Positions 19,767 to 33,878 of a stretch of 64,000 bases of DNA are shown here, piece by piece. Below the pieces are notes generated by a model, which ran no database searches, had not been told where the DNA came from, and saw only the letters and a list, made by a program, of their open reading frames with translations. The translations under genes and the position numbers were made by a program. The stretch is from Saccharomycodes ludwigii. Taxonomy: Eukaryota > Ascomycota > Saccharomycetes > Saccharomycodales > Saccharomycodaceae. Where the stretch lies: the NCBI RefSeq assembly GCF_020623625.1, contig NC_060200.1, positions 2,624,001 through 2,688,000 of the forward strand, read 5' to 3'. Position 1 is the stretch's first letter. The number at the start of each line of letters is the position of its first letter.

Positions 19767-22700
19767 TCATTTTTCAGATACTGCAACAGCAACTGATTGT
19801 AGATCATCATGGGAAATAGAAACCTTAACACTCTTAACATTTGCTTTTGTGGCTAATTCTTTAGCAGTACCATGTAAAATAACTTCTGGACCAGTACCTG
19901 ATGTTCTAACAATTTCAATTTCCTTCAAAGGTGCACCGGCACCTTGACTTTTAACACCTAAACTCTTGAAAACAGCTTCTTTAGCTGACCAGGTTCCAGC
20001 AAAGGAAGCTTGTACGCTTGGCTGTTCCTTACAGTACGAAATTTCTTTTTCTGTAAAGTTACGTTCAATAAAAACTGGGTTTTCAACGTTAATTTCACTA
20101 ATCAATTCAACATCGACACCTACACCCTTGGTACTGCTACTATCACCAATCAATTCGGAAACAGCATGTGCAGTCTTCTTGGTAGACTTCTTAATATACT
20201 CCTCAGATTCTTGAATATGTTTCTTATGGAAAACCAATTCACCGGTTTTGTTAGAGGAAACACGAGCTAATGGATCCAAGTAGACATGTTGTTCCAAATC
20301 GTCATCATAAGGAGCATGTTCCTTAGCAACAAACAACCCATTAGTAATCATACCATTGTGGAAGTATTTGTATGCATTTCTTTCCCTTTCGCCAACCTTA
20401 GCAGCATATTTATGATAAGTCTCTTCACTAATAGCAGCGTACAAATAGTTAGGATTTACAGCAACTGCTTGAGCACCCTTTTGACCAAAACCAAAGGAGG
20501 TAACAGAAACGGCCTTAATACCATCGGTCTTGATACTGTGAGATGGATACAAAACATATTCAAATTGTTCCATAACTTGATCAATGTTGTCAGCGTTACG
20601 GTTACCAGGTACAATACCACTGTTCAAAATTTGAATGGCACCATTCATCATCCAAGCACCAGCAGCACCCTTTGGATGACCAGTCAAGTACTTTTGGAAA
20701 ACACCAATAACAGGGTTACCTTCACTTCTTCCTAGATGCTTCATCATGTCGTTAAGAGTTGCAGACTCATTCTTATCATTGGCCTTAGTAGACGTACCAT
20801 GGAATGAAGCAACATCTAAATCATCAATGGTCAAACCATATGCAGCTAAAGCGCCCCTCAATGGAGCAATACGTGGATCATTTTTGTAAAATTCGTTACC
20901 CCATTGTGTTTGAGCAGCCTTCACTTGCACTTCAGACTCACGCTCAATTTCAGCAGTACGCTCCAAAATGTATTCGGCTCTGTCTTTTTCTGGAATAGCA
21001 GTAGCTTCATCCCTCAAAGCCTCAAATTCAGCGGCCGCCCATGCTTTAACCTGGCTCTTACGTGATTTCAATTGACGTCTTCTGTATTTCATATCCAACA
21101 ATGGTGTTGGGAATTTCAAGTTTGATTGATATTCCCTGGCAGTAGTCAAAATACCCTTACCTGGTGCTGGAACAGATCTACCAATCTTATCAGTAGCAGT
21201 AGCTGTAAAGGCCAAAATACTGTAAATAGGAACACCCATTTTCAAAGCTAGTGCAGCGGTCATAATAACTTGGATACCAGAACCTTGTGCTTCCATAAAA
21301 CCATTACGAGTAGTGGTAGCTGGTCTAGACATTTCAGATGGAGTACGACCATGTTCAAATTCCTCGATGGAGTTTGAAGTAGCCTTCATATTACCAAACT
21401 CGTAAGAACCTTCTTCTCTAAAATCATCATAACCACCAACAATACAGATCTTGGCCTTTCCAGAGACAATAGTCTCAAAACCAATATCCATAGATTCAAC
21501 AGCAGTAGCACAAGCACCAACAGGTGTCTTAATTGGACCTGAAGAGGAGATTAACAACATGTTAACCCAGGCAGACATAGTGTTGATAAAGGACTCTTGT
21601 AAAATATCATTTTGAACAGGTTCATCCTTGTAACGGTCTTTGAACATACCACGTAGAGCAGAAACACCACCCATACCAGAACCGGAACAGTTACCAACTT
21701 GGGAAACGTGAACATATTTGTACATTTCGTATGGATCGGTAATACCAGAAGAAATAAAAGCTTCAGCGACAGAAACCAAAACAAACAAAGTAATTGGATC
21801 GACTTGAGAAATGGTATCATCAGAAATACCATAAGTTTTAGCATCCCAACCAGTTGGAATCTGGCCAGCAACCAAACGATCAAATTTTAGAGCCTTTGGA
21901 ATGTATAAAGTGGCTCCCTTCAACAACTTAACACTATATTCACCAGTTTCTGGAATTTCAAAAACATCAGCCTTTTCACCATGCTCATGTTTAAACTGTA
22001 AAGCGGTTTCTTTAGAAGTTTCAAATGGTTCCAAATCCTCCTCAATAACAACTTCTTGAATCATATGCTTTTTCTTTGGATCGTATCCATCAAACAATTC
22101 TGGCTCAATCAATCTGATACCAGTATGTTCTAAAATGTAACTCTCATATTTGGCCTTGACATCCTTATCTTCAACAGGTTCGTTGGTCTTAGCATCAACC
22201 CAACCAGTGTAAGGACGTCCCTTTAGTTTGCCATTGTGGTACTTAATTAAACCCATAATCCAAGACATTTCCACACAACCTTCCAAGGAAAACTCACCAA
22301 AGGCTTCCATTTCCCATCTGGTTCTTGAAGAACCCCATGGGCCAACTTCAGCAAAACCAGTGACGACAACCACTTTTTCTAAATCTAGCATGCCTTCCAA
22401 ATATGGAGAAAGCTCTTTGACTTCGTTATATGGCTTCAAAGTTGGGAAATTCAATTGAATATTAGCCTTTGGTTGAACCTCAAACTTGGCATAACCAGCA
22501 TCAGCATTCTTACCAGTTACAACCTTGTGTTCCATGGCGGTTTCAATAGATACAGCCTTTCTAACATCAGAGGTTTCATACAAATCAGTACGTAATTTCG
22601 AGGTAAATTCCTTCAAGTTTTCCAAGAATTGCAAACCACCATTCAAATCAGCCATGACAGGAGCAGTTTGACACAATTCAACAACTTCTGGAATCAATAA

Positions 22701-25433
22701 CCCTAACAAGTTGAATGCCATTTCCTTTTGTGAAAAGGTACGAACACCCATTTTTTCAATACCTTCAGCAATGATATTATTAGCAGACATCAAACCAGTA
22801 CCTCTAGTCCAACCAATAACAGCACCACAAATAGTCAATTGGTTACCCCAACTTTCAGAGTGCCATCTGTTAAATAAAGTTTCCAATGACAGCTTCGATT
22901 CGGAATACAAACCATCACCACCAAAAGTACCATGGTTAGGAGATAATGGCAAAATGACTTGGGCTGGTCTAGTTTCAATACCTCTAGAAGTCTTTTGTTT
23001 CTTAACATGCCCCATCATTCTTAAAATGTTGGTCATCATGATTCTGTGGGCAAATTCAGACTTAGAGTCAATGTTTTCTAACTCAATACCATTTTCTGGG
23101 ATAGCAGCAAAAGGAATGACAGCATCCAAATCCCAACCTAAACCACCTTTCTTTTCATCATCATAAATATAATTAATCAAAGCTTCGCAATCTTGTCTAG
23201 AACCTTGATTGAATGGAACTAAAACCATAGTAGAGCCTCTGGCACCCCATTGAGCATACAAAGCTTGGAAGTGGTCGGTGGTCTTTTTGTTGAAGGAGTT
23301 GGTGGTAACTATGACTTTTGCACCACCTTGCAACAAACCTTGTAAAATACCAGCACCAATAGAACCAATACCAGCACCAGTAATTAAAACATACTTGTCT
23401 TTAAAGGTAACACCGTTAACAGCAGCTTTTTCTAAACCATCCAAGAAGGAACGAGTCATTAAACGATCGTATATCCATTCACCTGATTTGGCCTTCTTCT
23501 TTAAGTGCAAGAATGGGATGGTTTCTCTTGGAATAGTAGCAGAAACACCAGTCTTGATGGATGATTTGTTTGATAACGATGCAACTTCTTTGGTTGAATC
23601 AGTATCCAAGGAATCGTCTTCGCCTACAACAGTGGTAGAAGCTGTAGTGTTGATTTCATCAGAGGCTTTTAAAAATTTGGTTAATTCACCATACAACTTT
23701 TCAAATTCCAATTTGGTTTTCTCAGAAATACCATGCTCATTAACTTGAGAAGAAATAGCCTTATAAACACGAGTCAAATCGTCTTGGATAGTTGGTTGTG
23801 CTTGCTTAGTGATTGGACCACCCAAAGCCATCTCTTGAACATACTGCGAAAATTTTCTAACCTTTTCTCTTGGTATCTCTTTGTATTCAATGTTACCATT
23901 CTTGTCGATGGTAGTATTTGGTCCAGTTGGCTTGGAAATATCTTTAAAGACAGGATCCAAATCCAAGACTTGTTTACAATTCTCAATCAATTGTTCACCC
24001 AAAGTCTTGGCAAGTCTGTAATTTTCACCCTTTTCCTCATCAGTATGGGAGATGTGATATTCCATGAACTTGATTAAAGTTTCATTTGACCTATTCATAA
24101 TGTTAATAGCTTCGCTAACCAATTCTCTGTCAACATTCTTTAAAACACCGTGAATAATTTCAAAATACATGGTCAACAAAGATTGTCTAGCCCAATTCCA
24201 GGAGGAGTCAAAAACTCTGGCTTTCTTTCTGGAAAACTTAGTGTTAACCCCATTGACAAAATACTCGCCTAATTCTTCACTTAAGAAATCCAATTGGGCT
24301 TGTAAAGCAACTAAATTGTCCTTTTCTTTTAAAAATTTTCTTTCACTATTATTTAGATCAATTTTCAAATAACGAGCCAAACATTCCAACTGTTGACGAG
24401 CCAAAACTTTTTGATCTTTAGTCAATTCGTCAAATGCAGCAGCGTCAATGGTAGCACCACCGGCACCACCACTAGCACCACCAGCTCCGGCACCAGATGA
24501 GGCAGAAGCGGCATTCAAATCAACCCCAGCAATAGATGCATACTTTTGTGCCATAGAATCCCAGAAACTTTTAGCATCAGCCTCAGAGCCCAGACGGGAA
24601 GCTGGTTCGTTGGTCAAAGCAATTAACAAAACAGAATCTTGTCTACCAGCTGGCAAACCCCATCTAGATTGTAAATATTTCCTGGCTACAGTAACAGTAA
24701 AACCACCAGGCATCTTAGAAGAAATCAACCTAGAGATCAAAGAACTGGATTGCTTACCCAATTGTCCATTAAATGAATCTTGCATAGATTCAGAGAGTTC
24801 TGCTAAAGGAATTTCTTCTGGTTTTTCTGGGGTAGAACCAAATTCTTTACCTAAATCACCCAATATTTCATTTTGAACGGTGGATTTACCGCCAACCAAA
24901 TCCTTTATAGCTTTGGAAGTAGAAACTTGATCCAATGGTTTTTTTAATTTTTGTGCAACCAAGACATGGACCAACAAACTAGCCTTAACAGGCTCATCTG
25001 GCAATTCAGCAGCAGCAGCAACGGGAGCAGCAGCAGCAACAGGAGCAGCAGCAACGGGAGCGGCAGCAGCAACAGGAGCGGCGGCGGCGGCGGCAGCAGC
25101 AGCAGGAGCACCGCTTGGTTCCGCAGCATCAGTAGCTAATTCAGATGGATCTGGTGTGTAGTAAATTTCTTTGGCGTCTTTGGAGTAACATAAAACCTCT
25201 CTCTGCAAAGATAAAGCGGCATCAAAAGATTCATATTTATTTTTAATAGTTCTTTGCGCCATACCAGATAAGGTTGGAGAAGGACCGATTTCAACAACTC
25301 TCTCGGTTTTCATATCCTTTAAGAAAACATCTTGTGTTTCAATCCATCTAACTGGAGAAGCAAATTGATAAGCTAATAGCTCGGTTAATAAAACATGAGC
25401 TAATTCTTGCTCGACTTCAGGTTTCATAGGCAT
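19767..25433 (-). CDS. FAS2: Fatty acid synthase subunit alpha
   Basis: A 1888-residue protein, almost exactly the yeast length (1887), and alignable along its whole length. It supplies acyl carrier, ketoreductase, ketoacyl synthase and phosphopantetheinyl transferase activities of the cytosolic type I synthase. Seen in order: N-terminal part of the malonyl/palmitoyl transferase; an Ala/Pro linker at about 107-143; the carrier domain with the pantetheine-accepting serine in DLVGGKS (residue 184); a second Ala/Gly linker near 312-329; ketoreductase with [16 protein letters not shown]; ketoacyl synthase with the cysteine of [12 protein letters not shown] and [13 protein letters not shown]; and the transferase with GVGVDVELI and [12 protein letters not shown]. 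The frame opens [10 protein letters not shown]; yeast starts at the second Met. No lost motif was seen. Confidence 0.98.
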   Translation of the reverse strand: MPMKPEVEQELAHVLLTELLAYQFASPVRWIETQDVFLKDMKTERVVEIGPSPTLSGMAQRTIKNKYESFDAALSLQREVLCYSKDAKEIYYTPDPSELATDAAEPSGAPAAAAAAAAAPVAAAAPVAAAPVAAAAPVAAAAELPDEPVKASLLVHVLVAQKLKKPLDQVSTSKAIKDLVGGKSTVQNEILGDLGKEFGSTPEKPEEIPLAELSESMQDSFNGQLGKQSSSLISRLISSKMPGGFTVTVARKYLQSRWGLPAGRQDSVLLIALTNEPASRLGSEADAKSFWDSMAQKYASIAGVDLNAASASSGAGAGGASGGAGGATIDAAAFDELTKDQKVLARQQLECLARYLKIDLNNSERKFLKEKDNLVALQAQLDFLSEELGEYFVNGVNTKFSRKKARVFDSSWNWARQSLLTMYFEIIHGVLKNVDRELVSEAINIMNRSNETLIKFMEYHISHTDEEKGENYRLAKTLGEQLIENCKQVLDLDPVFKDISKPTGPNTTIDKNGNIEYKEIPREKVRKFSQYVQEMALGGPITKQAQPTIQDDLTRVYKAISSQVNEHGISEKTKLEFEKLYGELTKFLKASDEINTTASTTVVGEDDSLDTDSTKEVASLSNKSSIKTGVSATIPRETIPFLHLKKKAKSGEWIYDRLMTRSFLDGLEKAAVNGVTFKDKYVLITGAGIGSIGAGILQGLLQGGAKVIVTTNSFNKKTTDHFQALYAQWGARGSTMVLVPFNQGSRQDCEALINYIYDDEKKGGLGWDLDAVIPFAAIPENGIELENIDSKSEFAHRIMMTNILRMMGHVKKQKTSRGIETRPAQVILPLSPNHGTFGGDGLYSESKLSLETLFNRWHSESWGNQLTICGAVIGWTRGTGLMSANNIIAEGIEKMGVRTFSQKEMAFNLLGLLIPEVVELCQTAPVMADLNGGLQFLENLKEFTSKLRTDLYETSDVRKAVSIETAMEHKVVTGKNADAGYAKFEVQPKANIQLNFPTLKPYNEVKELSPYLEGMLDLEKVVVVTGFAEVGPWGSSRTRWEMEAFGEFSLEGCVEMSWIMGLIKYHNGKLKGRPYTGWVDAKTNEPVEDKDVKAKYESYILEHTGIRLIEPELFDGYDPKKKHMIQEVVIEEDLEPFETSKETALQFKHEHGEKADVFEIPETGEYSVKLLKGATLYIPKALKFDRLVAGQIPTGWDAKTYGISDDTISQVDPITLFVLVSVAEAFISSGITDPYEMYKYVHVSQVGNCSGSGMGGVSALRGMFKDRYKDEPVQNDILQESFINTMSAWVNMLLISSSGPIKTPVGACATAVESMDIGFETIVSGKAKICIVGGYDDFREEGSYEFGNMKATSNSIEEFEHGRTPSEMSRPATTTRNGFMEAQGSGIQVIMTAALALKMGVPIYSILAFTATATDKIGRSVPAPGKGILTTAREYQSNLKFPTPLLDMKYRRRQLKSRKSQVKAWAAAEFEALRDEATAIPEKDRAEYILERTAEIERESEVQVKAAQTQWGNEFYKNDPRIAPLRGALAAYGLTIDDLDVASFHGTSTKANDKNESATLNDMMKHLGRSEGNPVIGVFQKYLTGHPKGAAGAWMMNGAIQILNSGIVPGNRNADNIDQVMEQFEYVLYPSHSIKTDGIKAVSVTSFGFGQKGAQAVAVNPNYLYAAISEETYHKYAAKVGERERNAYKYFHNGMITNGLFVAKEHAPYDDDLEQHVYLDPLARVSSNKTGELVFHKKHIQESEEYIKKSTKKTAHAVSELIGDSSSTKGVGVDVELISEINVENPVFIERNFTEKEISYCKEQPSVQASFAGTWSAKEAVFKSLGVKSQGAGAPLKEIEIVRTSGTGPEVILHGTAKELATKANVKSVKVSISHDDLQSVAVAVSEK

Positions 25434-27904
25434 GTTATATGAACGTGTGTAACCTTTTTGTTTATGTGTTTATTTTTTTTTTTTTTTTGGTAATAAATAA
25501 TAAGTTGTTAAAGACAAGCAAAGGAAGTTAAAAAGAGAAGAAGATAACGATTATAAAAATTGTAGAAGATATTATATGTTATTATTTTTTCTTTGAATGT
25601 TGTTTTTCTTTTTATATATATATATATATATACAAGATTTACTGAAATACTTTTATTGCAGGCAACAACAAAATGATTTTTATTTTTATTTTTTTCAACA
25701 TTTTTAATTTTTTTTTTTTTTTTTTTTTTTTTAATATTTTGTTGAGAATAAAAAATGTTTTTAAAAAAATGTATTAACGGGATTTTCGGTTTATATATTT
25801 TGGCGGAAAAGATATATCTTGGTAATATTTTTCAGCATTGAATTCCAACGTGTTAATTTATCCGAAAACGTTTTCCCTGCCACTTCGGGATATCATAATC
25901 CATGGAAAACAAAAAATGCCCTGAAGCATAAAACATTCTGTTAAAAAAAAATAAAAAATAAAAAATAAAAAATGTAGAAAATATTTTTGCTCCTTTTATT
26001 TGAAAATGCTTATAAATTTGAACAAATAAAAAATTAAAAGCTATGATTACTTTTTCTTCTTTCTATTATTAAAGTTTCTTTGTTATTTCTATTTCATTCC
26101 TTTTCGCTATCTACTGTTAATAAATCCTATGCCTTATAAGCATAATGCCTCCACTTTATTGTTATAAACAAACATTTTTTTAACTTTTAATTTATATATC
26201 TAAACATAGGTATACAATAAAGAGTATTAGGCTCAGATAATTGAAAGTGGATTGATTGAAAAAAAAATTGGCAGTAAGGACACATCTATTTTTGATTTGT
26301 ACCGGTTGTTAATGCATTTTTTAAACCTTTGTTTTCTATCCTCATAGTTTATAGTAATAAACTTTTATTCTATTTCATTTTCTATATCCGGATCTGAGCA
26401 AAAGAAAAATGTCAAATAGTGTAGCAGTGAAAAGAGCGAGGTTAACTTTTTTTCCACTTTCAATTATTGTTTTCTACTAATTAAATTGTAGTTGCTAATT
26501 AAATAGAACCCCAAAAACAAAATGCCTTTCCGAATTCTCTCTAATTTTTATAATACATTATTGTAGAAATTTATGGACATGAATGATACCATAGTTGCGA
26601 CTATACTTTATGCATTGTAGTTCTGAAAAGATTTGGAAAACTTGTTTTATTTAAAATTATTTTGGGAGATTGAACTAGACCCTCGTTTCCACCCCGATTT
26701 TCAGGACAAAAATAAATAACCTATTTATTACATGTGTGATATATGAGTATAGATATTTTTGTTTGAAATTGAAACTCGGGACTATATTATATGAGGATAC
26801 ATTTTATATACGTCTATATGTAAATATGGTGCACTCTTGGCTTACTACATTAACAAATTTCTTGTTAGGATTTTTCATTTTTTCTTGGTGATAATGATTT
26901 ATTTTGTTACTTTTCCCTTTCGAATTTATTTGTTTTTGTAAAGCTGCACAGTATAATTTCAAGATTTGTTTAAAATTCTTTTCGAAATTAAGGTTATTTT
27001 AATTAAATGTTTTTAGCCATGCAGAATAAAAAAAAAAAAAAATGAATAAGCCGCATAACGAATGTGTTTGTATTTTTTTTTTTTTTTTCCCTTATATAAC
27101 CGTTAATTAAACGATATTCACACGATCGACTTATAGATAAAAACCAAAATAATGAGCAGTTTTTTTTTATTTGTCTGAGTTAAACTCGAGAGTTGAATTT
27201 AATTCAACTTTTATAATGATTTGAAAAGTTAGTTCTTAATAATTAATACATATAAATTTAGAAATTATAAAATTGACATAAATAGAATTGAAAAGAAAAA
27301 GAAAAAAAAAAAATCAAACTTTTAATTATAATATTAAATAAAAAATAGATAATCATATAATAATGATAATGATAATAGCAAATAATAATAAACACTTTCT
27401 TTTTTTCCCTTCCAGATTTATACTTTTTATTTATTTATTCATTCATCTTTTTTTATTCTTATTTCTTGAATAAATATAACAGTAATAACATTCTTCGAGC
27501 TCTTTTTTCTTTTTTTTTTTTTCTTTTTTTTTTTTAAAAAATATATATATAATAATACACAACAAAAAATATATAAAAAAAAAATGATTATGCCAATAAT
27601 CATAACATTGACGATGACAATAATAAAATAATTATTTCCTCTTGCTTCTTTTGCCTCCCATACTCACAATTCTTTTTTATTTTAGTTTTTTTTTCTTCTT
27701 CTTCTTTCTTCTTAAATTGATTGATTAATTAGAGTTTTTAATGTGATTTTCATTAATTTACTTTCTTTTTTTTTTTAGTTTTCGTTAATACATTAAAAAC
27801 AGAACAATTAAAAAAAAAAATAAAAAATAAAAAATAAAAAAATTAAAAAGAAAAAAATGAAAAAGGAATATTAAAAAAGTAGATGTAAAATATATTCCCC
27901 GTTT
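25434..27904. other. 2.5-kb gene-free stretch, FAS2 promoter and SSO1 3' flank
   Basis: Largest spacer of the window. It has a (TA)n run near 25614-25632, poly(T) near 25706-25731, several patches of more mixed composition (25855-25940, 26390-26420, 26670-26720) and long A/T tracts towards the Sso gene. An E-box CATGTG lies near 26731. No long reading frame, tRNA or recognised snoRNA is visible. I could not find a good inositol-type UAS (CATGTGAAAT). Confidence 0.55.
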
Positions 27905-28801
27905 TCAATTTTTTCTAGTTTCCACAACTGATGGCACGACAACAACAACGACAATAACAGCAAAAATTATAAAAACAATAATCCAGCATCTAATTTTATT
28001 TTTTCTTGCCCTTCTAGCACTAACAACAGCTTTTTCGGTATGACCAACACCTTGTTCAACATCTTGTTGTGCATTGGAAACATTCTTTTCAATAACGTCA
28101 ACATTTTCCTGTTGCTCAATGACTAGTTCTTCCATATCATTAAATAATTGTGTTAATTCAGCCATAGTCTTTTCTAATTTCAAAAGTTCTTGATGTCTTG
28201 CTTGAACTTCAGCTAGAGCAGTTTTAGCTTCACCTCTCCTATTGGCATTCAATAAAGCCTGAGAAAACACTTGCTGGCCACCAGCATCACTAATAGCAGC
28301 TTCGACTTCATCATCAGTAGCTTCTGGTTGGACGATTTTATACTGTCTTATAGCTTGTTCTTTGTTTTGTTCTTTATAGTTAGCTTCGATAATTCTATAA
28401 TCTTGGATCAATTTTAAAAACTTTTGTCTAGAATTTTCAGCTTGAGCTTGCATAGAACTATCGTGTAGGGCTTGTCTCTGACATTCCTTAATTTGTTGTT
28501 TTAATGTATATTGTAAATCTGAGGCTTGTGCAGACAAATCGTCCAATTGATGCCTTAATGTTAATTCTTGTTCTTCACTCACTTCAGTCAATAGTTTCTT
28601 TTGTAAAACATCTATTTGATTGACGATACCTTGATAACGATCTAATTCAGTGTTAACGCTGTTAATGTTATTCATGAAACCAACAAAGTCATTGTTGTTA
28701 TTGTTACTAGAACCTGTATTCATGTTGTTTAATTCGTGTGGCTGTTCTTCTTCAGCATACGGGTTATTTCCGTAGGGATTGTTGTAGTTGTTGTTGCTCA
28801 T
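27905..28801 (-). CDS. SSO1: Sso1/Sso2 plasma-membrane syntaxin (Qa-SNARE)
   Basis: A 298-residue tail-anchored SNARE (yeast Sso1 is 290). It pairs with Sec9 and Snc1/2 to fuse secretory vesicles at the plasma membrane. Seen: an Asn-rich N terminus; the three-helix Habc region about residues 45-165; the SNARE helix about 200-255 with the central glutamine in ELVIEQQENVDVIEKNV; a basic ARRARKNK stretch; and one C-terminal membrane segment (WIIVFIIFAVIVVVVVV) with a short tail. Single counterpart of SSO1 (YPL232W) and SSO2 (YMR183C). Confidence 0.95.
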   Translation of the reverse strand: MSNNNYNNPYGNNPYAEEEQPHELNNMNTGSSNNNNNDFVGFMNNINSVNTELDRYQGIVNQIDVLQKKLLTEVSEEQELTLRHQLDDLSAQASDLQYTLKQQIKECQRQALHDSSMQAQAENSRQKFLKLIQDYRIIEANYKEQNKEQAIRQYKIVQPEATDDEVEAAISDAGGQQVFSQALLNANRRGEAKTALAEVQARHQELLKLEKTMAELTQLFNDMEELVIEQQENVDVIEKNVSNAQQDVEQGVGHTEKAVVSARRARKNKIRCWIIVFIIFAVIVVVVVVPSVVETRKN

Positions 28802-29629
28802 TGTTGTATTTCTATATAAACAGTTTACCCTTTACCTCTGCTGTTAATGTTACAACTGTAAAATAATATTGCGCTTGATCTTACTTGTTAGTTACTTATT
28901 TTTCTATATAAATAGTGTTATATGTTTACAGCTGTATATAAAACTGCTAAGTGCAAAATTGAACTGTTAGTGGGTGAGAAAAATAGCATTAAAAAAAAAT
29001 TGTCGTGTAGGAAGGAAGGGAGAAGCAGAACACAAAAAAAAAGAAATCCAAAAAAAGAAATCCAGGAAAGAAAGAAAAGAAAAACAAAACAAAACAAAAC
29101 AAAACAAAACAAAACAAACCGAAACAGAAACAGAAATAAATTTAATTGAAAACCACATAAATCAAAAGCTAGCAATACATCTCATAAATAACGCAGAACA
29201 TATTAGCACTTTTAATCGTTTACTATTAAGAAAGTTCGGTAGCGACCCTTAACGAGATATTATTACTTTTCACTCTATAAAAAAAAAAAAAAAAAAAAGA
29301 AAAAAAGAAAAAAAGAAATCGAAATAACTTGCAATAAAAATAAATGCCCGAAATAAACAACACGATTAAAAATTAAGTATAATTCTTGTTAGAAAGTGCC
29401 GTGAAGCATATAGCAAAGCAGTAAAGCATAAGATACACTGAAAATGTACGTAGAACCCTATTGGGGTAATTATTATTTCACCACTCATTAATTTAATAAT
29501 TAAAATCAGAAACAACTGTGACACTAAAAGACATGACTGATTTATAATATATAAAAAAAAAAAATGTATATATATATCGAGGCTGTGCTTGTTTTTTGTT
29601 CGGTATAACCTACTAGCAAAGGAGAAAAA

Positions 29630-29668
<39 letters not shown>

Positions 29669-29751
29669 AAATGCTGTGTAAACGAATATTATTCTTCTTC
29701 TTTAAAACTACAAATTCGTTAAGACGCGTTAAGAAAAGTGCGACAGTTCAA
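28802..29751. other. Spacer between NSL1 and SSO1 (SSO1 promoter)
   Basis: 950 bp with (AAAAC)n at 29081-29115, poly(A) near 29279-29298 and a very long A tract at about 29634-29666. An ACGCGT hexamer lies at 29724-29729, only 23 bp past the NSL1 stop and about 920 bp from the SSO1 start, so its role is doubtful. No gene seen. Confidence 0.55.
29081..29115. repeat. (AAAAC)n microsatellite
   Basis: Seven perfect AAAAC units in the SSO1 upstream region. Simple repeat. Confidence 0.9.
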
Positions 29752-30402
29752 TTAGGTTTCTTTAAACTGAGTATTCCTTTCCACAAAATCTTTTTTTCTT
29801 CCTAATACATCTTGATTCTTTTTAACTTTACCCAACAACTCTTGAGACGATTCATTTAATTCTTTTATGCCGATGGAATAGCTATTATCATCGTCTTTTA
29901 TGGAGAATTCTACGCTGTTGTTATCAGTACTAGCAATATGAGAAGCGTCTGATATCTCATTATCGATTCGTTCTAATAATTTATTATTCAGTCCGTCCAA
30001 TTCAGTTCCTAATCTACGTGGTCCATTCTTACGTAATTGTGTTACATTAACTACTTCGGTCTCCCAATCTTGATATAGTTTTCGCACCTTTTCGTTTAAT
30101 TCTAAATCAAATGGCTCAACGTCCTTCTCATCATCCTTTAATAAAATATCTCGAATATCATGCTCTTTTTCAGTATATTCTTCCTGTTGTTCTTGCTCCT
30201 GTTCAATATCCAATGATTTGTAAGCCATTTCCATAGCTTCCAATAAATATTTTTGTAGGTAATTTTCAGCTTTAGATCTTACGATATCATCATTTGTTTG
30301 TTGTGGTAGACTTTTTACCAATCTTTGACCTAAGTTATCCCTTAGCTGTGAATATATAGTTTGAAATTCCGTTAGCGATAGACTTATCTTTTCTCGAGGC
30401 AT
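29752..30402 (-). CDS. NSL1: Nsl1, subunit of the MIND kinetochore complex
   Basis: A 216-residue protein, the same length as yeast Nsl1. The MIND complex (Mtw1, Nnf1, Nsl1, Dsn1) links inner kinetochore to the Ndc80 complex. Seen: LTEFQTIYSQLRDNL near the start, AENYLQKYLLEAMEMAYKSL around residues 45-65, and the family hallmark PFDLELNEKVRKLYQDWE followed by VNVTQLRKNGPRRL around residues 95-130; a coiled-coil C-terminal third. The first real ATG is at 30400-30402 (MPREKISL); the frame extends further upstream only through non-ATG codons and an ATT repeat. Sits between SSO1 and VMA11 as YPL233W does. Confidence 0.93.
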   Translation of the reverse strand: MPREKISLSLTEFQTIYSQLRDNLGQRLVKSLPQQTNDDIVRSKAENYLQKYLLEAMEMAYKSLDIEQEQEQQEEYTEKEHDIRDILLKDDEKDVEPFDLELNEKVRKLYQDWETEVVNVTQLRKNGPRRLGTELDGLNNKLLERIDNEISDASHIASTDNNSVEFSIKDDDNSYSIGIKELNESSQELLGKVKKNQDVLGRKKDFVERNTQFKET

Positions 30403-31158
30403 TACTATTATTATTATTATTATTGTTGTTATTATTGATATTATTCCATTCAAATGGTGCTGTTTAAATGTGTATGTTTTTATTTCAAGAATTGATTTCA
30501 CTTGTATATTTTTTTGCTTTTATTTTTTAGAATAGTTTCCCTTTACAAATTATCCGCAATGAAAAGCCGGGCATTCCGAAGTGCAAAATACAAAAGTTCG
30601 GATATACAGGAGATTATTTTAATTTGCTTTGGATTTTTTTTTAATATAATTCTTGAATTTATAAATAGGTTACGCATTATCTCCCAAAAATATAAAGTGT
30701 AGCTCTAATAAACCCATCAGTTTTATATGAAAAACTATTAATCAGCATGCTTTTCCACTTAGGGCCTAATAGACGTTTGCAACTTCGTTGTATTTTTCAG
30801 TTGGTCAATTTGTTTTCATTGAGCACATATAATAACAAAAGCTTTGAGAAATTCTATTTTCATAACCGGGTAATGTAATTATGTACGGTTGTAACATTTT
30901 TTTTTTTTTTTTTTTTTTTTTTTCCTTTAAAAAAAATATTTTTTGCTGCTGCTTTTTTTTTTAATTTTTTTTTTTTTTTTTTTTACTCTTCCTAAAAGTA
31001 GTCCTTTTTTTTTTTACAACTGATCTTATTGCAGCAAAAGTAACTACAATGCAAAAACAATAATTAATAACTATCGTTAATTTATCTACAAAATTTTCAA
31101 AATTTTCATAGAAATCATAGAATTAAAAAAAAAAAAAATAAGAAACTTGAATACTATC
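30403..31158. other. Divergent promoter region NSL1 / VMA11
   Basis: 756 bp with an ATT run just before NSL1, T tracts at 30898-30923 and about 30968-30984, a Reb1-type site at 30866-30873 and an A-rich leader before VMA11. No gene seen. Confidence 0.6.
30866..30873 (+). promoter_or_regulatory. Reb1-type site (CCGGGTAA)
   Basis: Exact match to the general regulatory factor Reb1 core (CGGGTAA), next to a long T tract in a divergent promoter. In yeasts such pairs define nucleosome-free promoter regions. Confidence 0.5.
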
Positions 31159-31647
31159 ATGTCGAAAGAGATAAATTATGCCCCCGATTATGCCCCAATA
31201 ATTGGGTTTTCGGGCTGTTTTTTTGCAATGTGTCTAAGTTGTGTTGGTGCAGCCATAGGTACCTCTAAGAGTGGTATCGGTATTGCTGGTATATCTACCT
31301 TTAAACCTGAATTAATTATGAAATCCTTAATCCCTGTGGTTATGAGTGGTATTTTGGCTATTTATGGGTTGGTTGTTGCAGTTTTAATCGCCGGTGGTTT
31401 AAACCCAACAGAGACTTATACTCTTTTTAATGGATTCATGCATATGAGTTGTGGTTTATGTGTTGGCTTTGCCTGTTTAAGCAGTGGTTATGCTATTGGT
31501 ATTGTTGGGGATGTTGGTGTTAGAAAATTCATGCATCAACCAAGATTATTTGTGGGTATAGTGCTTATTTTGATTTTTGCAGAAGTTTTAGGATTGTATG
31601 GAATGATTATTGCTTTAATTTTAAACACTAGAGGGTCAACCAGTTAG
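31159..31647 (+). CDS. VMA11: V-ATPase c' proteolipid subunit
   Basis: A 162-residue, four-helix proteolipid (yeast Vma11 is 164) of the Vo ring that moves protons into the vacuole. Seen: [10 protein letters not shown] opening, [47 protein letters not shown], the [23 protein letters not shown] helix, and the last helix with the proton-carrying glutamate in [26 protein letters not shown] and the LNTRG end mark it as c' (Vma11) rather than c (Vma3). The true start is ATG at 31159 (MSKEINYAP). Confidence 0.95.
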   Translation: MSKEINYAPDYAPIIGFSGCFFAMCLSCVGAAIGTSKSGIGIAGISTFKPELIMKSLIPVVMSGILAIYGLVVAVLIAGGLNPTETYTLFNGFMHMSCGLCVGFACLSSGYAIGIVGDVGVRKFMHQPRLFVGIVLILIFAEVLGLYGMIIALILNTRGSTS

Positions 31648-31828
31648 AAAGACAATTATTAAAAAAAATTAGTAGATGCCTTTAATGATTTAATCTATTT
31701 TAAAAAAAAAATTTTTTTTTTTTCTTTTAAGTTTATTTTCATTTGTTAAATTTTATTTTTTCTTTTTCTCTTGCAAGCACAACTCTATATAATAATAAAA
31801 GTTTATTTATTTTTGAAAGAAAAAGAAA

Positions 31829-31860
<32 letters not shown>

Positions 31861-31983
31861 AAAAAAAAAAAATAAGAAAAAACAATATACACTTCTTTCC
31901 TAACATATTATCATTATTATTATTATTATTATATATCAGTATTTTCTAGATGTCTTCTTTTTTCCATCCTTATTTAAAGCACT
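31648..31983. other. Convergent spacer VMA11 / RVB2
   Basis: 336 bp with a (GAAAAA)n-type purine run and poly(A) at about 31818-31872, then an ATT run near 31911-31931. Both flanking genes end here. Confidence 0.6.
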
Positions 31984-33477
<1,494 letters not shown>

Positions 33478-33716
33478 TCACTATTTTACTTGTTCTTATT
33501 TTTTCTTATGCCCCCTCCCTTTATTTTGAGTTTACCAATTTATCTATCATCAACAATAACTAAAAAAAAAACAGGCATGGTTCTCTTGAAAAAAAAAAAA
33601 AAAAGAAAAAAAAAAAGAAAAAAAAAAAGAAACAAAAATTTTTGGCACTTTATTTGTTTTTCTTTTCTTTTCTTTTTTCTATTTTAATAAAAAAATTTTC
33701 TAAACAACAACTATTA

Positions 33717-33724
33717 TTACCCGG
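33717..33724 (-). promoter_or_regulatory. Reb1-type site (TTACCCGG)
   Basis: Reverse complement of CCGGGTAA, the Reb1 core. A one-mismatch copy (CTACCCGG) follows at 33768-33775. Both lie in the RVB2-ENV7 divergent promoter. Confidence 0.5.
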
Positions 33725-33878
33725 ATTATTAACTTTTTGGTATTTAATGTTATTATCATGATACTAACTACCCGGTTACTTGGCTTTTTTTTTTTTTTCT
33801 CCTTTTTTCCCCCTCCTTTTTTTTTTTTATTATTTTTAAATGTCTAATAAAGGCCTGATTGGTTACTAGTTAAATCAC

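Noticed and set aside
24448-24876. 142-codon antisense frame within FAS2 (and others like it in FAS2, NEW1 and CET1)
   Set aside because: Shadow of strongly biased codon use on the real strand; no independent signal.
26515-26550. TTTCCGAA match as possible centromere element
   Set aside because: Only the core matches, no CDEI within 300 bp and spacing is off by one.
26725-26740. Possible inositol/choline-responsive element upstream of FAS2
   Set aside because: Only the E-box CATGTG is present; the GAA extension needed for Ino2-Ino4 is missing and it is 1.3 kb from the ATG.
30403-30501. N-terminal extension of Nsl1 (33 residues rich in isoleucine)
   Set aside because: No ATG; it is translated promoter with an ATT repeat, and the ATG at 30402 gives exactly the yeast length.
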